Shown here piece by piece: positions 15,059 through 23,658 of a stretch of DNA of 32,046 nt (its first letter is position 1; every line of letters begins with the position of its first letter). A model generated the notes under the pieces. It saw only the letters and a program-made list of their open reading frames with translations. It ran no database searches and had not been told where the DNA came from. This stretch comes from DASWHF01 sp036393295. GTDB taxonomy: Bacteria > Pseudomonadota > Gammaproteobacteria > Acidiferrobacterales > UBA6901. A program made the translations under genes and the position numbers. The stretch is from positions 1 to 32,046 of the forward strand of contig DASWHF010000067.1 in the NCBI GenBank assembly GCA_036393295.1, given 5' to 3'.

Positions 15059-16096
15059 GTGAGCGCCGCCGCGCAATACGCCTATCTCCACGGTCGGGTG
15101 TCGATCTTCGGCACCCGTCTGCTGCAGCCGGATCAACTGGACAAGCTGATTCAGCTGCCGCCGGAGCAGGAGGACGAGCTGTACCAGACCGCCGGCTTCG
15201 CCCGCCCGGTGGGCGAGGACCCGGAGCAGCTGCGCAGCTCGCTCGAGCAGCGACTGATCGCGCTGCTGCTCGCCGACGTCGTGATCCTGGCGCGGCCGCT
15301 GATCGGCCGGGCGCGCGATTTCCTGGTCTACTGGGCCTATCGTTTCGAGCTCAGCAACCTCAAGGTGATCCTGCGCGGCAAGCTCAGCGGCCAGAACGCG
15401 GCGGTGATCCGCGCGCAGCTCGTGGATTTGGGATCCTACGGGCGATTGCCGACCGAGGAGCTGCTGCGTACCGACGACGTCGCCGAGCTGCTGCGGCGCC
15501 TCGACGGCACGCCCTACGCCGACGTCGCGCGCCAGGCGCGCCGCGTCTACGAGGAGCGGCACGAGCTGTTCGCGCTCGACGCCGCCATCGACCGCCAGTA
15601 CTTCGCCGGCCTGGCCAAGCGCGCGCACGAGGCCGGGGGCGACGCGAGCGGCGCCCTGCGCGGCCTGGTCGGCAACATGATCGATCGCCTGAACCTGCTG
15701 TGGCTGCTGCGTTACCGTTTCGCCTACGGCCTGGCGCCGTCCGAGGCCTATTACCTGCTGATACCCGCCACCCACCGGCTGGACGGCCGCACGCTGCTGG
15801 CGCTGTCGCAGCTCAACAGTTTCGACGAGGTGATCACGCGCCTGCCCCCGCCCTGGGCGGAGCAGCTCGCCGGCGCCGCCACCACGGTCGAGGTCATGCA
15901 CCGCCTCGAGCGCGAGTCCTGGCGGCTGGCCGAGGCGGTGCTGCATCGCAGCGTCTTCAATCTCGCGCGGGTGTTCGCCTACCTGGTGCTGCGCGAGCGC
16001 GACCTGCGCCAGATGCGCGCGATCATCCGTGGCCGGCGGATCGGCCTGCCGACAGAGGCGATACGGGAGGCGGTCGGCCATGTGCCCGCGCACTGA
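15059..16096 (+). CDS. ntpC: V/A-type ATPase subunit C (V0d/AC39-like)
   Basis: The 345-residue protein is helical with repeated three-helix units and the family feel of subunit C: YAYLHGRVSIFGTRLL at the N-terminus, YRFELSNLKVILRGKLSG in the first repeat and DRLNLLWLLRYRFAYGL in the second. It is the socket that joins the central stalk (D/F) to the membrane rotor ring. The start is a GTG immediately after the stop of the stalk gene, with no intergenic base. No motif is missing that I can see. Confidence 0.88.
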   Translation: MSAAAQYAYLHGRVSIFGTRLLQPDQLDKLIQLPPEQEDELYQTAGFARPVGEDPEQLRSSLEQRLIALLLADVVILARPLIGRARDFLVYWAYRFELSNLKVILRGKLSGQNAAVIRAQLVDLGSYGRLPTEELLRTDDVAELLRRLDGTPYADVARQARRVYEERHELFALDAAIDRQYFAGLAKRAHEAGGDASGALRGLVGNMIDRLNLLWLLRYRFAYGLAPSEAYYLLIPATHRLDGRTLLALSQLNSFDEVITRLPPPWAEQLAGAATTVEVMHRLERESWRLAEAVLHRSVFNLARVFAYLVLRERDLRQMRAIIRGRRIGLPTEAIREAVGHVPAH

Positions 16097-16119
16097 CATT
16101 TTCCTCGGGTGGTTCGCCG

Positions 16120-18036
16120 ATGCGGCCGGGGGCGGCCGTGTTTAAGCCGCTCGCCATGCAACGCCTGGCGCTGCACGTGCTGCGCGAGGATGCGGCGCTG
16201 GCGGCGCTGCTGTTGGCCGACGGCGGCGTGTTCAATCCCGAGACCAGCCAGGTCGACCCCGCGCAGATGCCGGACATGCCGAGCGAGCACTACCGCGAGC
16301 TCTACCGCAGCGCCCGCGCGCGGTTCGACAAGGTCCTGGCGCACTGCAAGACCCTGGCCGAGCCGGTGCCGCCGGCGGCGCTGCGCCCGGTCGGCGAGCA
16401 GGAGCTCGCCGAGCTCGACGAATGGCTGCGCGGGGTCTGGGCCGAATGCTCCAAGTGCCAGGAGGGCCTGCGGCGCATCGAAGAGGAGCAGAAGCACGTC
16501 AAGCAACTGCAGCAATCGCTGGAGAACTTCGCGTCGCTGGACATCGATCTCGGGCTGCTGACCGGGCCGAAGCGCTTCGTCGACGTGCACGTGGGCACCG
16601 TGCCGAGCGCGAACGTCGCGCGCCTCGAGCAGGCGGTCGCGCTCGCCGGCTATGTCACGCACCCGTTCCGCGACAGCGAGGGCCTCACCCAGCTGGTGGT
16701 CGCGGGGCCCTCGGGACGCGAGGCCGAGGTCCGCGCCGTGCTGCAGTCGGCCGAATGGCGGCCGATGGAGATCCCGGCCGAGTTGCATCACCGGCCGGAA
16801 AAGGCGCGCCGCGATCTCGAGGCGCGGCTCGAACGCATCGTGACCGACACCGACCTGCAGTGCCGGCTGATCGAGGACACCCAGAAGGAGTTCAACGACA
16901 AGCTGATCGCGGCGCGCGAGCTGCTGGCCATGGCCGCGCCCTATGCGGAGCTGGGCGAGGCGCTGCGCGGGCGCGGCGGGCTGGCGCTGATCACGGGCTG
17001 GGCGCCGAAGCGCGACGTCGAGGCGCTGCGCGCGCCCCTGGCCGAGCGCCTCGGCACGCGCTTCGTGCTGACGGCACGGGACCCGCTGCCCGAGGAGCGC
17101 GCGCAGGTGCCCTCGGTCGCGCGCTATCCGCGCTGGGTGCGGCCGTTCGGCATCCTGGTGCGCACCTACGGGGTGCCGCGCTACGGCGAGTTCGATCCGA
17201 CCTGGCTGTTCACCGTCACCTATATACTGATGTTCGGCATGATGTTCGGCGACGTCGGCCACGGCGCCGTGTTCGCCGCGGTCGGCATCGGGCTGCGCCG
17301 GATCCTCAAGGGCTTCACCTTCTTCGTGGTGGCGATCGGCGCGTCGTCGATGGTGTTCGGCTGGCTGTACGGCAGCATCTTCGGCTACGAGCATGTCATC
17401 CAGCCGATGTGGATGTCGCCGCTGTCGGATCCGATACTGATGCTGACGCTGGCCCTGTACTGGGGCATCGGCTTCATCGTGCTGGCCACGGTGCTCACCA
17501 TCTACAACCGCCTGGGCGAGGGCGCGTTCGGCGAGGCGCTGCTCGACAGCAAGGGCCTGGCCGGCCTGCTGTTCTACCTCGGCCTGCTGTTCGCCGCCTA
17601 CCGCGGCGTGCAGGCCGGCTCGATCGGCGCGCTCGAGTGGGGCGCGATGCTGGTGCCGTTCGCGGCGGTGCTCGGCTACAAGTGGCATCACTACCACGCC
17701 GGCACCGGCGAGCGGCTGCTGGTGGTGTTCATCGAGGGCTTCGAGACGGTCACCAGCTATCTGTCGGCGACGCTGTCCTTCCTGCGTGTCGCGGCCTTCA
17801 GCCTCAATCACGTCGCGCTGGCGATCGCCGTGTTCACCCTGGCCGGCATGATGGGCACCGCCGGCCACTGGATCACGGTGGTGCTCGGCAATGTGTTCAT
17901 CATGGTCCTCGAGGGCGGCATCGTCGCAATTCAAGTACTGCGTCTCGAGTACTACGAGGGGTTCTCGCGTTTCTTCCGCGGCGACGGCCGGGAGTTCCGG
18001 CCGCTGGTGCTGGGGGGCGGAGCGCGGACGTCGTGA
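16120..18036 (+). CDS. ntpI: V/A-type ATPase subunit I (a-subunit)
   Basis: The 638-residue subunit forms the stator half-channels for ions. The N-terminal cytoplasmic half is helical and charged (to about residue 350). The C-terminal half has about seven membrane helices starting at TWLFTVTYILMFGMMFGDVGHG, the family hallmark, and continuing through VFGWLYGSIFGYE and SYLSATLSFLRVAAFSLNH, whose arginine is expected to face the rotor glutamate. ATG 16120 is chosen for a GGGTGG ribosome site about 7 bp upstream. GTG 16138 (VFKPLAMQRL) and ATG 16156 also fit the family start. A longer open frame extends upstream over subunit C but is a shadow. Confidence 0.93.
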   Translation: MRPGAAVFKPLAMQRLALHVLREDAALAALLLADGGVFNPETSQVDPAQMPDMPSEHYRELYRSARARFDKVLAHCKTLAEPVPPAALRPVGEQELAELDEWLRGVWAECSKCQEGLRRIEEEQKHVKQLQQSLENFASLDIDLGLLTGPKRFVDVHVGTVPSANVARLEQAVALAGYVTHPFRDSEGLTQLVVAGPSGREAEVRAVLQSAEWRPMEIPAELHHRPEKARRDLEARLERIVTDTDLQCRLIEDTQKEFNDKLIAARELLAMAAPYAELGEALRGRGGLALITGWAPKRDVEALRAPLAERLGTRFVLTARDPLPEERAQVPSVARYPRWVRPFGILVRTYGVPRYGEFDPTWLFTVTYILMFGMMFGDVGHGAVFAAVGIGLRRILKGFTFFVVAIGASSMVFGWLYGSIFGYEHVIQPMWMSPLSDPILMLTLALYWGIGFIVLATVLTIYNRLGEGAFGEALLDSKGLAGLLFYLGLLFAAYRGVQAGSIGALEWGAMLVPFAAVLGYKWHHYHAGTGERLLVVFIEGFETVTSYLSATLSFLRVAAFSLNHVALAIAVFTLAGMMGTAGHWITVVLGNVFIMVLEGGIVAIQVLRLEYYEGFSRFFRGDGREFRPLVLGGGARTS

Positions 18037-18070
18037 GAATGTCTTTCATCCAAACTATAAGGAGCGCGCC

Positions 18071-18523
18071 ATGTACTGGCTAGTCGGTTTGATCACGCTG
18101 TCCCTGGTGGGCATCGTCGCCCTCGGCATCTACTTCGAGATCCGCCCGCTGCCGCGACGCCGCCCGGCGCCGGGCTGGCTCAAGGGCACGGTCGGCGCCA
18201 ACCTGCTGGTCTTCGTGCTGGCCGAGGCGGCGCTGCTGTTCATGGGCGTGCACGAGGTCATGGCGGCGGAGCCGGAGGCCGCCGGGGTCGCGCGCGAGAT
18301 CTCGATGGGGCTCGGCCTGGCGCTGATCGGCATCGGCATCCCGACGGGGCTCGCGGCGATCGGCGCCGGCATCGCGGTCGGCCCGGTCGGCGCCGCGTCG
18401 CTGGCGATCATCGCCGAGAAGCCGGAGATGTTCGGGCGCACGCTCATCTACCTGGGTCTGGCCGAAGGTATCGCGATCTACGGCCTGGTCGTGACCATCC
18501 TGTTGCTCGGCCGTATCGGCTGA
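18071..18523 (+). CDS. ntpK: V/A-type ATPase rotor subunit K (proteolipid), 4 helices
   Basis: The 150-residue product has helices at about 2-24, 40-62, 78-112 and 124-147. The second hairpin is canonical: PTGLAAIGAGIAVG, a short AEKPEMFGRT loop, then GLAEGIAIYGLVV with the ion-carrying Glu132. The first hairpin is unlike the usual duplicated proteolipid: its connecting loop is proline/arginine-rich, and helix 2 carries another buried acid, Glu52 (FVLAEAALLF). Where the Na+-type Enterococcus ring has Gln in GIAQG, this protein has Val103, which argues against sodium coordination. It lies 34 bp after subunit I with an AAGGAG ribosome site. Confidence 0.93.
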   Translation: MYWLVGLITLSLVGIVALGIYFEIRPLPRRRPAPGWLKGTVGANLLVFVLAEAALLFMGVHEVMAAEPEAAGVAREISMGLGLALIGIGIPTGLAAIGAGIAVGPVGAASLAIIAEKPEMFGRTLIYLGLAEGIAIYGLVVTILLLGRIG

Positions 18524-18533
18524 GGCGCGCGCC

Positions 18534-18887
18534 ATGAGTCAGGCACCCGAAACCACGGTTCCCGCCACGCGCATGATCGCGCTCGGCAGCGCCGCGCTGA
18601 TCGAGGGCTTCGGCCTGATCGGCGTCGAGACGCGGCCGGATGCGACGGCCGAGCAGCTCGAGACGCTGCTCGCCGAGTTGGTGAGGAACCAGGACAAGGC
18701 GCTGCTGTTCCTCGAGGACGCGCTGGCGCGGGGCGACGGTCCGTGGCTCCGGCGCGTGCGCGAGGAAGGCGGGCGCATCGTGATCGCCGAAGTGCCGCCG
18801 CTCAACGCACCCGAGGACTATCATCCACCCGTCGAGGCGCTGGTGTTGAGCATCCTCGGCCCGCAGGCGCTGGAGGAACGCTCATGA
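18534..18887 (+). CDS. ntpG: V/A-type ATPase subunit F (central stalk)
   Basis: The 117-residue product has the Rossmann-like subunit F pattern: MIALGSAALIEGFGLIGVET near the N-terminus, a central LLAELVRNQDKALLFLEDAL and an IVIAEVPPL strand. Subunit F binds subunit D in the rotor shaft and can modulate activity. It starts 10 bp after the K stop and ends in a 4-bp ATGA overlap with subunit E. The first roughly 12 residues (polar) extend before the domain. Confidence 0.85.
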   Translation: MSQAPETTVPATRMIALGSAALIEGFGLIGVETRPDATAEQLETLLAELVRNQDKALLFLEDALARGDGPWLRRVREEGGRIVIAEVPPLNAPEDYHPPVEALVLSILGPQALEERS

Positions 18888-19534
18888 GCGCGCAGGCACC
18901 GATCGAAGATCTCGAGAACGCCCTGATCGCGCGCGCCAAGGCGCTGGCCGAGGAGCACCTGACCAACGCCAAGCGCACGCGCGACCAGATCCTGAACGAC
19001 GCGACCGAGCACCTGCGGCTGCGCGAGGAGCGCGAGATCCTCGCCGCCAAGGCGACGGCCGAGCGCGGCTACCGCCAGCGCGTGCAGGCCAGCGAGATCA
19101 AGCTGCAGGAGGAGCTCGACCGCGTGCGTTGGCAGCTGGTGCGCGAGGTGTTGGACGCCCTGCCGGCCGAGCTCGAGCGCGTGGTGGCCGACGAGCAAGG
19201 TTATTCCGCGCTGCTGCGCAAGCTGCTCGTCCAGGCTGCGCAGGCGATCGACGACAAACCGCTGGTGGCCGAGCTCAACGCCCGCGATCACGGGCGGCTC
19301 GCGCCGCGCTGGGAGGCGTTCGTGCGCGAGGCCGGGGTCACCAAACCGGTGACGCTCGCGCCGGATCCGATAGCCTGCATCGGCGGCGTGCGGGTGCGCA
19401 ACGCCGCCGACACGGTGCGCGTCGACAATACCTTCGAAGGCCGGCTCGATCGTCTGCACGAGCCTTTGTATCAACTGGTGACGGAGCGTCTGTTCGCCGC
19501 CGCCGCGCATCGGGGGGCCATGTTCGGTGGATAA
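18884..19534 (+). CDS. ntpE: V/A-type ATPase subunit E (peripheral stalk)
   Basis: The 216-residue product has a long N-terminal charged helix (about 5-110) followed by a small globular domain containing LAPDPIACIGGVRVRNAAD and VRVDNTFEGRLDRL, the recognisable family C-terminus. It pairs with the 106-residue stalk subunit and contacts A/B. The start at 18884 overlaps the F stop; its own stop lies 8 bp inside the subunit A gene, so E and A are probably coupled. Confidence 0.9.
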   Translation: MSAQAPIEDLENALIARAKALAEEHLTNAKRTRDQILNDATEHLRLREEREILAAKATAERGYRQRVQASEIKLQEELDRVRWQLVREVLDALPAELERVVADEQGYSALLRKLLVQAAQAIDDKPLVAELNARDHGRLAPRWEAFVREAGVTKPVTLAPDPIACIGGVRVRNAADTVRVDNTFEGRLDRLHEPLYQLVTERLFAAAAHRGAMFGG

Positions 19535-21323
19535 ACTCGCATCCGGCAGTGTGGTGGAAATCAACGGTCCGATCGTGACCGTACGGCTGCCCAACGTGCG
19601 CAACGGCGAGCAGGTGCGCATCGGCAAGCTCGGGCTGATGGGCGAGGTGATCGGCCGCGACGGCGATCAGGCGCTGGTCCAGGTCTACGAATCGACCGAC
19701 TCGGTGTGTCCCGGCGAGCGCGCCGATCCGCTCGGGCATCCGCTCTCGGTCGAGCTCGGCCCCGGGCTGCTCGGCAACATCTTCGACGGCGTGCAGCGCC
19801 CGCTGTCGGCGATCTACGCCCAGAGCGGCGACCACATCGCGCGCGGGCTCACGGTCGTGCCGCTCGACCGCGAGCGGCGCTGGGCCTATGAGCCGAGCGC
19901 GGACCTCAAGGTCGGCAAGCCGATCGCGGCCGGCACGATCCTCGGCACGGTGCAGGAGACCAAGACCATCCAACACCGTATCCTGGTGCCGCCGGACGTG
20001 AGCGGCGAGATCACCGAGCTCGCGGCGGCCGGCGAGTACACGGTCGAGCAGGTAGTGGCGCGGGTGCGCGACGCGACCGGCCGCGTGCACGAGCTCAAAC
20101 TCTACCAGCGCTGGCCGGTGCGTACCGCGCGCCCCTACCGCCGGCGCGACCACGCGACCGCGCCGCTCATCACCGGCCAGCGCATCCTCGACACTTTCTT
20201 CCCGCTGGTGAAGGGCGGCAAGGCGGCGGTGCCGGGGCCGTTCGGCGCCGGCAAGACGGTCGTGCAGCAGCAGATCGCGCGCTGGTCGAACGCCGAGATC
20301 GTGATCTACGTCGGCTGCGGCGAGCGCGGCAACGAGTTGGTCGACATCCTCGAGACCTTCCCGGAGCTGACCGATCCCTACACCGGCCGGCTGCTGATGG
20401 AGCGCACGCTGCTGGTCGCCAACACCTCGAACATGCCGGTGGTGGCGCGCGAGGCGTCGATCTACGTCGGGGTGACGCTCGCCGAGTACTACCGCGATCA
20501 GGGCTACGACGTGGTGATGGTCGCGGATTCGACCAGCCGCTGGGCCGAGGCGCTGCGCGAGGTCGCCGGGCGGCTCGGGCAGATGCCGGTCGAGGAGGGC
20601 TATCCGGCCTATCTGGCGTCGCGGCTCGCGGCCTTCTACGAGCGCGCCGGGCGCGTCGAGACCCTGGGCGGCGCCAGGGGCTCGGTGACCCTGATCGGCG
20701 CGGTGTCGCCGCCCGGCGGCGATTTCTCCGAGCCGGTGACCAGCCACACCAAGGAGATCGTCCAGACCTTCTGGGCGCTGTCCAAGGAGCTGGCCGACGC
20801 GCGCCATTATCCGTCGGTCGACTGGACCGACAGCTTTTCGGGTTACGTCACGGCGTCCGCGAGCTGGTGGCACGAGCAGATCGATCCGCGCTGGGCCGAG
20901 CGGCGCGCCGAGGCCCTGGGGCTGCTGACCCAGGCCGACGAGCTGGCGCGCATCGTCAACCTGGTCGGCCCCGAGGCCCTGTCGCCGGCCCAGCGCTGGG
21001 CGCTGGAGGGCGCGGGCATGGTCAAAGAGGGCATCCTGCAGCAGAGCGCGCTCGACGAGGTCGACAGCTTCTGTTCGCCGCAGAAGCAGTTCGCGCTGCT
21101 CGACCTGATCCTCGACGCCTACCACCAGGGTCAGGAGCTGCTGGGGATCGGCGTGCCGGTGCAGGAGCTGTTGAAGCTGCCGGTCCTGAGCCGCGCGCGC
21201 CGCGTCAAGTCCTCGTACTCCAGCGAGCAGCTCGACGAGCTCAAGAAGTTCCAGGACGAGGTGCGCGAGGCCTTCGGCCAGCTGCGCGCCGAATACGCGA
21301 AACCCGGGGGGAAGCGCCGATGA
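19527..21323 (+). CDS. ntpA: V/A-type ATPase catalytic subunit A
   Basis: The 598-residue product has the full domain order: N-terminal barrel (GSVVEINGPIVTVRLPNV), the non-homologous insert (about 90-190, with the IAAGTILGTVQET element), the nucleotide domain with Walker A GPFGAGKT (237-244), an intact GERGNEL catalytic-glutamate motif, DSTSRWAEALREV, and the C-terminal helical domain. It hydrolyses or makes ATP at the A/B interface. The second residue of the P-loop is Pro, which fits A subunits. The GTG start overlaps subunit E; the stop overlaps subunit B (ATGA). Confidence 0.97.
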   Translation: MDKLASGSVVEINGPIVTVRLPNVRNGEQVRIGKLGLMGEVIGRDGDQALVQVYESTDSVCPGERADPLGHPLSVELGPGLLGNIFDGVQRPLSAIYAQSGDHIARGLTVVPLDRERRWAYEPSADLKVGKPIAAGTILGTVQETKTIQHRILVPPDVSGEITELAAAGEYTVEQVVARVRDATGRVHELKLYQRWPVRTARPYRRRDHATAPLITGQRILDTFFPLVKGGKAAVPGPFGAGKTVVQQQIARWSNAEIVIYVGCGERGNELVDILETFPELTDPYTGRLLMERTLLVANTSNMPVVAREASIYVGVTLAEYYRDQGYDVVMVADSTSRWAEALREVAGRLGQMPVEEGYPAYLASRLAAFYERAGRVETLGGARGSVTLIGAVSPPGGDFSEPVTSHTKEIVQTFWALSKELADARHYPSVDWTDSFSGYVTASASWWHEQIDPRWAERRAEALGLLTQADELARIVNLVGPEALSPAQRWALEGAGMVKEGILQQSALDEVDSFCSPQKQFALLDLILDAYHQGQELLGIGVPVQELLKLPVLSRARRVKSSYSSEQLDELKKFQDEVREAFGQLRAEYAKPGGKRR

Positions 21324-22711
21324 AAGAGAAAGAATATCGGATGTGCTCGGCGGCGCGCGGCGGCCTGCTGTTCCTGCGCGGCGTGCCGGGCGTGGCGCTC
21401 GGCGACCGCGTGGTGGTGCGCGACCACCGCGGCCGCAAGCGCAACGGCCAGGTGATCCGCACCTCGGACGCGGTCGTGCTAGTGCAGGTCTTCGAGGGCA
21501 CCGACGACCTCGACCTGGAGCGCACCTGGGTGCGGTTCCTGGAGGAGCCGTTCGAGATCCCGCTGTCGCGCGATATCCTCGGCCGCATCTTCAACGGCGT
21601 CGGCGAGCCGCGCGACAACCGCCCGCCGATCGCCGCCAGCCTCAAGCGCAACGTCAACGGCTCGCCGATGAACCCGGCGGCGCGCGCCTATCCGCGTGAG
21701 TTCATCCAGACCGGCATCTCCACCATCGACGGGCTGAACTCGCTGGTGCGCGGCCAGAAGCTGCCGATCTTCTCCGGCTCCGGCCTGCCGCACAACCGGC
21801 TGGCGGCGCAGATCGTGCGCCAGGCCAAGCTGCTCGGCGAGGAGGCCAAGTTCGCGGTCGTGTTCGCCGCCATGGGCGTGTCCTACGCCGACGCGCGCTT
21901 CTTCGAGGAGGACTTCGAGTCGAGCGGCGTGCTCGGCCAGGTGACCATGTTCATCAATCTCGCCGACGATCCGCCGATCGAGCGCCTGATCCTGCCGCGC
22001 GCCGCGCTGACCGCGGCCGAGTACCTGGCCTACGACCTCGACCTGCACGTGCTGGTGGTGATCACCGACATGACCAACTATGCCGAGGCGCTGCGCGAGG
22101 TCGCGACCGCCAAGGGCGACGTGCCGTCGCGCAAGGGCTATCCCGGCTATCTCTACTCGGACCTGGCCGAGATCTACGAGCGCGCCGGGCGCGTCAAGAA
22201 CCGGCGCGGTTCGATCACCATGGTGCCGGTGCTGTCCATGCCGAGCGACGACATCACCCATCCGATTCCCGACCTCACCGGTTACATCACCGAGGGCCAG
22301 ATCGTGCTGTCGCGTGAGCTGCACGCCCAGGGCGTCTATCCGCCGGTCTACGTGCCGCCGTCGCTGTCGCGGCTGATGAAGGACGGCATCGGCAAGGACG
22401 ACACCCGCGAGGATCATCCGCGGGTCGCGAGCCAGCTGTACGCCGCCTACGCGCGCGCCCTCGAGGTGCGCAACCTGGCGTCGATCATCGGCGCCGAGGA
22501 GCTGGGCGAGACCGACCGCCAGTACCTGCGCTTCGCCGAAAACTTCGAGCAGCGCTTCGTCGGCCAGGGCGAGGACGAAGACCGCTCGATCATCGAGACC
22601 CTGACTATCGCCTGGGACCTGCTGTCGCTGCTGCCGCCCGAGGCGCTGACGCGCGTCAGCGAGGCGCAGATCGCGAAGTACCATCATTGGAAGCAGGAGG
22701 CCGCGGCCTAG
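21320..22711 (+). CDS. ntpB: V/A-type ATPase regulatory subunit B
   Basis: The 463-residue product has the B-type non-catalytic nucleotide site: KLPIFSGSGLPHNRLAAQI replaces the P-loop lysine motif, followed by ITDMTNYAEALREV and KGYPGYLYSDLAEIYERAGR, all hallmark B-subunit segments. It alternates with A in the head. The start overlaps the A stop by 4 bp. It is followed not by D directly but by a 165-bp gap with a family C repeat, the only large gap in the operon. Confidence 0.97.
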   Translation: MKEKEYRMCSAARGGLLFLRGVPGVALGDRVVVRDHRGRKRNGQVIRTSDAVVLVQVFEGTDDLDLERTWVRFLEEPFEIPLSRDILGRIFNGVGEPRDNRPPIAASLKRNVNGSPMNPAARAYPREFIQTGISTIDGLNSLVRGQKLPIFSGSGLPHNRLAAQIVRQAKLLGEEAKFAVVFAAMGVSYADARFFEEDFESSGVLGQVTMFINLADDPPIERLILPRAALTAAEYLAYDLDLHVLVVITDMTNYAEALREVATAKGDVPSRKGYPGYLYSDLAEIYERAGRVKNRRGSITMVPVLSMPSDDITHPIPDLTGYITEGQIVLSRELHAQGVYPPVYVPPSLSRLMKDGIGKDDTREDHPRVASQLYAAYARALEVRNLASIIGAEELGETDRQYLRFAENFEQRFVGQGEDEDRSIIETLTIAWDLLSLLPPEALTRVSEAQIAKYHHWKQEAAA

Positions 22712-22756
22712 GCCGTCAATGGACGGACCGGGGCGGCGAAAGCAATAAAGATGATC

Positions 22757-22845
22757 AGCCACGGGGAACACGGGGAAAGGCGAACGCGAAGTAACATCTT
22801 GGATGATTATGCGTTCCCCCGTGTCTCCCCGTGCTCCCCGTGGCT
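22757..22845. repeat. Inverted-repeat element, family C, copy 2 (V-ATPase B/D gap)
   Basis: The outer arms 22757-22776 and 22826-22845, again of CACGGGG units and starting AGCCACGGGGA, pair at 19 of 20 positions. An inner stem GAACGC / GCGTTC (22782-22787, 22811-22816) differs in sequence from copy 1 yet is still self-complementary. Confidence 0.87.
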
Positions 22846-22876
22846 CAAGCTTCTGACATGCCCATAGCGAGGCGCG

Positions 22877-23503
22877 ATGGCGAAAAAACTGCGAATACCG
22901 CCGACCAAGAGCGCGCTGCTCACCCTCAAGCGCCAGGTGCATTTCCTGGAGCAGGGCCATGCCATGCTCGAGCGCAAGCGCGAGCTGCTGACGCGCCTGG
23001 TGTACGAACGCCTGGCGCAGTACCGCAGACTGCGCGCCGAGGTGCGCACGGCCATCGCCGAGGCCTACCGCTGGTTGGGCCTGGCGCATATGCGCATGGG
23101 CAGCCAGATGCTGCGCCAGTCGGCGCTCGGCCTGAAGCCCGCCATCCGTCTCAACATCCTGCCGCGCTCGTCGATCGGCGTGGAGTATCCGGCGGTCGAG
23201 GCCGAGACCCTGCCGTTGCAGCCGGTCGGGCTGATGTGGACCGACCCGAGCTTCGACGGCACCCGCCGGCGCCTGGCCGACGCCGCCGCCGCGCTCGCCC
23301 GGCTCGGCGAGGCCGAGACCGCGCTGTGGCGCCTGCTGGCCGAGCAGCGCAAGACCCAGAAGCGCGTCAATGCGCTCAAGTACAACGTCATCCCCCGTTA
23401 CCGCATCACCATGCGCTACATTCAATCGGTGCTCGAGGAGGACGAGCGCAATACCCTGTTCCAGATCAAGGTGCTGCGCGAGGCCGGCGCCCAGGGAGAC
23501 TGA
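22877..23503 (+). CDS. ntpD: V/A-type ATPase subunit D (central rotor shaft)
   Basis: The 208-residue product is mostly two long helices: IPPTKSALLTLKRQVHFLEQG at the N-terminus and KTQKRVNALKYNVIPRYRITMRYIQ near the C-terminus, the family's strongest motif. It is the shaft turned by ATP hydrolysis in the A3B3 head, joined to F and C. It is set off from the B gene by a repeat but is needed for a working enzyme, so all nine subunits are present in this operon. Confidence 0.95.
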   Translation: MAKKLRIPPTKSALLTLKRQVHFLEQGHAMLERKRELLTRLVYERLAQYRRLRAEVRTAIAEAYRWLGLAHMRMGSQMLRQSALGLKPAIRLNILPRSSIGVEYPAVEAETLPLQPVGLMWTDPSFDGTRRRLADAAAALARLGEAETALWRLLAEQRKTQKRVNALKYNVIPRYRITMRYIQSVLEEDERNTLFQIKVLREAGAQGD

Positions 23504-23600
23504 GCGCCGGTCGTGCGAGCCCGCCGCGTTTTGCATCTTTTTTTGCCGTGCGGTATTTTGCCTGTCGTACACACCGGCATTTATGGGAGCGGCGGTCCGC

Positions 23601-23619
23601 GGTTGGAGCAAGTCCAACC
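23601..23619. repeat. Small perfect hairpin before the methyltransferase gene
   Basis: GGTTGGA-GCAAG-TCCAACC has 7-bp perfect arms. It follows a TTATGGGAGCGGCGGTCCGC segment that resembles short dispersed repeats of gammaproteobacteria. It could end V-ATPase transcripts, though no U-tract follows, or be another mobile short repeat. A T7 run at 23540-23546 lies upstream without a clear stem. Confidence 0.5.
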
Positions 23620-23658
23620 TTGGACCTCGGCAATCACCTCAACGGTCGGGAGACGGGC

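Noticed and set aside
14965..16119. Upstream extension of the subunit I reading frame
   Set aside because: It overlaps subunit C in another frame and lacks similarity to the ATPase; internal starts near 16120-16156 fit the family.
15979..17934. 651-codon minus-strand open frame opposite the ATPase subunit I gene
   Set aside because: Antisense shadow of a well-supported gene with periodic GC codon bias.
23534..23555. T-rich stretch after ATPase subunit D as an intrinsic terminator
   Set aside because: The T7 run has no stable GC stem directly before it.
19338..23617. Long minus-strand open frames opposite ATPase subunits A, B and D
   Set aside because: They are shadows; the plus-strand subunits are full length with all motifs.
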